Positions 59,626 through 64,000 of a DNA stretch of 64,000 bases are shown here, piece after piece. Under the pieces are notes generated by a model. The model ran no database searches and was not told the DNA's origin. It worked only from the letters and a program-made list of their open reading frames with translations. A program made the position numbers and the translations under genes. The stretch covers positions 34,389,825-34,453,824 of the forward strand of contig NC_090255.1 in NCBI RefSeq assembly GCF_037325665.1. Direction: 5' to 3'. The DNA comes from Littorina saxatilis. Its lineage: Eukaryota > Mollusca > Gastropoda > Littorinimorpha > Littorinidae. The stretch's first letter is position 1. Each line of letters begins with the position of its first letter.

Positions 59626-59752
59626 TGATGGGTTTGATTTCTTCCACAAATTGTCTCGAAGCGTGGGTCACCATCGCTTCGCTTGAATGCTCCGCCATGA
59701 CTCGCGATCAATGCAACGGATTTTACCGGTTTTGCAGGTACTCGGTTTTGAC
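59626..59752 (-). pseudogene. Inverted copy of the exon at 56807 and its 5' flank
   Basis: On the minus strand this reads MAEHSSEAMVTHASRQFVEE with the same 5' flank (CAAAACCGGTAAAATCCGTT). Homology to 56750-56879 stops at CCCATC, almost exactly at the splice donor of the original exon. It has no downstream exon 2 sequence. Confidence 0.85.
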
Positions 59753-59937
59753 TGTTCGAATATTAAACTTAACAGTGTTAACAAAGGCGAACTACTTTGT
59801 CCTAGTTTGAGAGTGTGTGTCATGGCGGAGGAATGAATGTCAAATTGAGTAAAGTGGTTTGAAGTTCTAAAGCGGGTTGATCCAAAGGCAATATCGCTGT
59901 CGGTGACTTTTAGTTAGATCTGGCACAGAAGTATATA

Positions 59938-60800
59938 ATGTAGGATAAACAGAATACTACATGGCTTGTTGTGTCGTACCAGATTTACACTCGTTGCTTT
60001 TTCAAATAGTAAACAGCTCGCTTTCGCAGTTCACTATTTAAACAAGAAGGGCAAAGCCCATACGACTCACATCCTTGACCTTTACATGACCTTGACCTTC
60101 AGGGTCAAGGTCAAATAACTAAACCTAGCAATGACATCATACACTAAGAACTGCTTTACACATTTTTCCTACCAAAATACATGTGACCTTGACCCAAGGT
60201 CAAGGTCATCCAAGGTCATGCAACACAAAGCTGTTAATTCAAGACATAGGAAGTACAAATGTGTCTCTTGATGAAAGCATAACATGTGCACCACATAATT
60301 TTTAAGTTTGAAACAGTTATCTTCCATAGTTCAGGGTCAAGGTCACTTCAAAATATGTATACAATCCAACTTTAAAGGACCCTTGCGACCTTGACCTTGA
60401 AGCAAGGTCAACCAAACTGGTGTCCAAAGATAGGGCTTACATTGCCCTGTATAGCATACATAGCTAAGGTTGCCATTCTCGATAACTTCAGAAGAAAATG
60501 TGAAAAATGGTTGTTTTTAAGACAACAATTACGGCCCCTGTGACCTTGAACTTGAAGTGAGGTCAAGTTGCCGCACATGTTTTTTGAGATCTTGTAACCA
60601 TACACCATAAGGCCGCATCAGGTGTTGATAGACTTAATAGTGTCCAAGAAATATCCAACGTTAAAGTTTTCCGGACGGACGCCGGGACGGACGGGCGGAC
60701 GACTCGGGTGAGTACATAGACTCACTTTTGCTTCGCATGTGAGTCAAAAAACAACTCGTGTAAATCTGGTACGACACAGCAAGCCATGTAGTATTCTCTA
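59938..60800. repeat. R2 hairpin half with R5 inserted
   Basis: The R2 hairpin arms (AGAATACTACATGGCTTG at 59953 and CAAGCCATGTAGTATTCT at 60779) are pushed apart by an R5 copy occupying about 60042-60750. Confidence 0.85.
60042..60750. mobile_element. Repeat family R5 with clustered TCAAGGTCA sites, copy 2
   Basis: The same ends as copy 1 (ACAAGAAGGGCAAAGCCCA and GCATGTGAGTCAAAAA) and the same GGACGGACGG-type block near the right end. It carries repeated TGACCTTGACC / GGTCAAGGTCA motifs. Confidence 0.85.
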
Positions 60801-60807
60801 TATCTTA

Positions 60808-60980
60808 CTTCAATCAATCAATCAATATGAGGCTTATATCGCGCATATTCCGTGGGTACAGTTCTAAGCGCAGGGATTTATATATATTTTTTTTTATGCA
60901 ATTTATATCGCGCACATATTCAAGGCGCAGGGATAACAGTGACATTTTTATCTATGCCTATACAATTTTGCCAGGAAAGA
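60808..60980. repeat. Interspersed repeat R3, copy 2
   Basis: CAATCAATCAATCAATATGAGG start and two ATATCGCGCA motifs, as at 21095. Confidence 0.75.
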
Positions 60981-62525
60981 CCCTTTTGTCAATCGTGGGA
61001 TCTTTAACGTGCACACCCCAATGCAGTGTACTTGATTGAACACATATTTGTGAAGATAACATTGTAATCAATCTACACACCAAAAATCATGGCTGTATTT
61101 TCAGTAGTTTCTGAAATATTTCAATCTGAAATGTGCTATCCCCCTCTGGGGGGGGTTTGTCCACTCTTGGGGGATTATTTTCAACATTACACTGAATTTT
61201 ACTGATGTCTGTAAAGATTACACTGTAATCTATCTACACGCCAAAATTTTTCGTTGTATCTTAAATAGTTTCTTAATTATTGGCCTTGAAGTGCGAAAAA
61301 CTGTAATTTTCCTGTTTTTCCGCTTGACAAATTGAGGTTTTTGACATTTTTGAGGCTCTTATACTCCAAAAGCATTGAACTAAGCTGTCTGAAAAAAAAT
61401 AGGCATGTTCTACACACATTTGTTTGGGATATGTGAAAGTTTCAGACAGCTGCTATACATATTGTGTGAATTGTGATGACCCAAAGTTGCCCTCCCGTGC
61501 AATTTTGCGATGGTTTTAATTGTGTTTTTCGTGAAGTTTGCATGCTTGCTGACAGAAGCCATATGAGATTAGAGGGCTAGAACTATGTGTTTTTTCTATT
61601 CTTGGTTGCTGATAACAGATCCTGAAAAGTTGAAAGGGCTGAGGATAACTATGTGGTACCCACATGCTGCTGAAGTTGCCCTATTTTACAGTTTTAAGCA
61701 GAGTCGCGACAGCGTATGTACTAAAATATCAAAATCTCAGGAACTAATAAAGGTATCCACTTACTTTTTTGTGTGTTTTGCTTGTACTTTATTTTTCTTT
61801 CAAGACATCACAAAACATTCACTCTCACTTTAAAACCAAGTTTTGACTGCCGCTACCTACATAGAGCAAAGAAATGTCTTATTTGTTGTCATTAGTAGAT
61901 TTGCGAGAATTATAGATTGGCTGGGCGAAAAATCAAGATAAATTATGTTGCTAGTGCTACCTGTCTACACGCACCCACACACCCACGGTGACACACACAC
62001 ACACACACACAATGACACCAAAACGACACATACGTGCACCCCCCTCCCCCCAAAGGTAAGAGCTGATGCACAGGGGAAAAAACCAAGTCTGGCTTCATCA
62101 GAAAACTGAAGAAAACTAGCATGGACTAGAGCTCTGTTGATATTTTCTTAGTCTGCAGAAGGTACACATAGCTCATCAACTAATTAATTTATTTTTAAAT
62201 GGGAATAAAGCTTACATTGGGTTGACTTGAACACTAATTGAATTTAACAGTCATTGTGAGACTGAGAAGGAGAAAAAGAAGGCAAAGGGGCAACCGCAAA
62301 TCATACAAGTGATTTCAGATGACACACAGGACTTCTGTTACTGCAGTTACACAAGAATTTTGTTTTCTCGTGTTTTAAAGGTGTTTCATGTGATTTCCTA
62401 GTTGTGGTGGAGGGAGGTAAAAGAGGTCGATCGTTGGTTTTCCTTTACAAATGACATCATGTAAATTGTAATAGCTACATGTAAGATAATGTGCGTAGTT
62501 TCATCTGATGCAATTTTATTTTCAG
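60981..62525. other. Unassigned, possible intron of the following gene
   Basis: Contains two related segments near 61050 and 61215 (TGTAATC(A/T)ATCTACAC(A/G)CCAAAA followed by AGTTTCT), an old duplication. No exon recognised. Confidence 0.5.
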
Positions 62526-63597
62526 CCAGCATCAGCTGTATGGTGGGATGGAACGTAACTGCTACTGCTGCAGACCAGGACCTTCGCTGCCCACTCCTGC
62601 CCTATTGTTCCCAATGATGGAACCTAACTCCAGCGTCCCTGTGGCATCACTCTTACCCAATGCCAGCTTGCAAGAGACCAACATAATGGACGTGGACTCT
62701 GCGCTCAACGAGTTAGACGACCTTCAGTCAGCAACAGGCGCCATCAGAGGCAAGTCTTCAAGGAGTATGTCTCAGGACATAAGGCCAGAGAGAAAAATAC
62801 GGACACGGTCGCTAAGCGAAAGTATGACCGGCTCCTCCAAGGGGCTGAAACATTCTCACAGTGAAAGCTCCTTGCATGGTCCGCTGGATGCGGGTATCAG
62901 GGGGAGTCACCATCACCACCATCGTAAACTGTGTTCAATGGGGAGCAAGATGATAGGCTGCAGTCTTTCGTTACCCAGGAGTAGGAAGGTTGGCGGGTAC
63001 CATCTGGTTCAGAGGAATTCTGCTTTCGTCTGTGACATAAGCACGACACGGCCTCGCAACCCCCTCCAACATTCCTCCTCTCTCCCCGCGCGCTGGGTCA
63101 GTGTTGACGGCAGTGTGGGGACTTACTCTGACCAGAGTAGCGCAGAGTCATCACCCCCCAACATGGGCGTGTACCGGGACAGTGACCTTTTGGATGAGAG
63201 GTCAAGACAGAGAAGGTTGGCGCGGGTGCGCTTCGACCGGTCTCGCCGCCTGCGCCAGCCCTACTCCATTCCATTTCGCATGTGCCAATCTATGAATGAA
63301 GACAGTACCGCTAGCTTGACAGATTTTCTGACGGACTCGACTAGCTCACACTCTCAGTCTCAGCGAGCTTCCAAATCCACCACAGTGTCACCTGTGAAGC
63401 AAGACCTGGAGGGGAGTTTGGGTGCCTCCTCTGGTGTGGGCGTGTTGGTGCGGTCACGCTCCATTGATAATCTGGAGCTGGCTAAACTACGCCTGACCGA
63501 CGTCCTCGAAGCGAAAACACCTGACAGTGACTCTGGTGCAACTCAGATAGAACTTGAACAAGTAGCGTCAGATCTGAAAAACCTGCAGATGGTCTGA
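62526..63597 (+). CDS. Terminal exon of an unrecognised Ser/Arg-rich protein
   Basis: A polypyrimidine tract and TTTTCAG (acceptor ending at 62525) precede a frame open to a stop at 63595-63597. If coding enters from upstream it is in phase 2 and adds QHQLYGG before the Met at 62548; otherwise that Met starts a 349-residue protein. Composition is disordered: Cys cluster near the start (NCYCCRPG), an acidic helix-like SALNELDDLQSATG, several RSxSxS patches (RTRSLSES, RSRSIDNLE) that look like basophilic kinase / 14-3-3-type sites, a His run (HHHHH), a basic stretch (RSRQRRLARVRFDRSRRLR) and a C-terminal helix (TQIELEQVASDLKNLQ). I recognise no family. Coding periodicity and length make it a real exon. 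Upstream exons were not found. Confidence 0.72.
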
Positions 63598-64000
63598 TAC
63601 TGATAGCATAACCTTGATAATAATGTGTCGAGAAAGGAGGAGGAAGGGTCTCCATTATTGCCAAATTCTTCTAGATAAACTTGGTGTTGAGGTTTCTACC
63701 TTTAATAGTTTATAATTATTGTGATGGTGGAGTAGTAACTGTTTATTACCTTGATATTTAAGCCACTGGAGTTTTAGGCATAATTCCAGTAGTAATATTC
63801 TGTTCCCTTCGACGTAACCAGTCATAAGGTTTGCTGCTTAGCTTTCCAATTCTAGTTTTTTCTTGAAGTTGTCTGTTATTTTTGTATGCATACCCCAGCA
63901 ATAATTGAGAACCTTGTTGATTGTTGACAAGTCAGGGCATTGCTGTTACAGTGGAACCCCCCTGTTAAGACACCCCCAATTTAAGACTTTTCCCCTTTTA
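63598..64000 (+). other. 3' flank/UTR of the preceding gene, ending in an R4 repeat
   Basis: AT-rich sequence without an obvious AATAAA. From about 63949 it enters an R4 member (ACAGTGGAACCCCCCTGTTAAG) cut by the window edge. Confidence 0.6.

Overview
This is eukaryotic DNA, most likely from a marine gastropod mollusc. My guess is a littorinid-like caenogastropod, based on remembered repeat families rather than any search. Genes are split by GT-AG introns and embedded in dense interspersed repeats: tRNA-derived SINEs ending in AGAAG tracts, foldback MITEs, pogo/Tigger, mariner-like and piggyBac-like DNA transposons, a truncated LINE, DIRS-type tyrosine-recombinase retrotransposons, solo LTRs and long GA/CA/CT microsatellites. 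There is no sign of bacterial gene organisation.

Layout. 1-4.2 kb: the 5' part of a minus-strand gene for a secreted or membrane protein whose luminal part resembles a mannose-6-phosphate-receptor-homology (MRH/ATG27-like) domain (three exons found; the rest lies off the left edge or was not found). 4.2-9.9 kb: repeats only. 9.97-13.85 kb: a complete three-exon plus-strand class A GPCR with a very large third intracellular loop. 13.8-21.0 kb: a tandem array made from the tail of that GPCR's last exon, split by a whole-looking, recent DIRS-type element (14688-20813, genes on the minus strand). 21-24.4 kb: repeats. 24.4-52.8 kb: a complete 22-exon minus-strand TUBGCP5 (gamma-tubulin complex component 5), 1035 residues, reconstructed exon by exon with consistent splice phases; its introns carry most of the mobile elements, including a second, coding-dead DIRS-type element that split a SINE in the last intron. 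53-56.8 kb: a deleted Tigger element and unassigned DNA. 56.8-58.8 kb: a possible two-exon plus-strand gene of unknown function. 58.8-62.5 kb: nested repeats. 62.5-63.6 kb: the terminal coding exon of an unrecognised Ser/Arg-rich plus-strand gene.

The cellular genes do not form a pathway. TUBGCP5 acts in microtubule nucleation, the GPCR in signalling and the MRH-like protein in the secretory/endosomal system. The most interesting features are structural: the coding-tail tandem array behind the GPCR, two same-orientation DIRS-type elements whose arms look identical although only one still codes, a repeat family carrying clustered TCAAGGTCA nuclear-receptor-like sites, a decayed second copy of the TUBGCP5 last exon, and an inverted copy of the first exon of the unknown gene at 56807.

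Exon boundaries were read by eye from splice signals, phase and remembered homology. No database search was possible.
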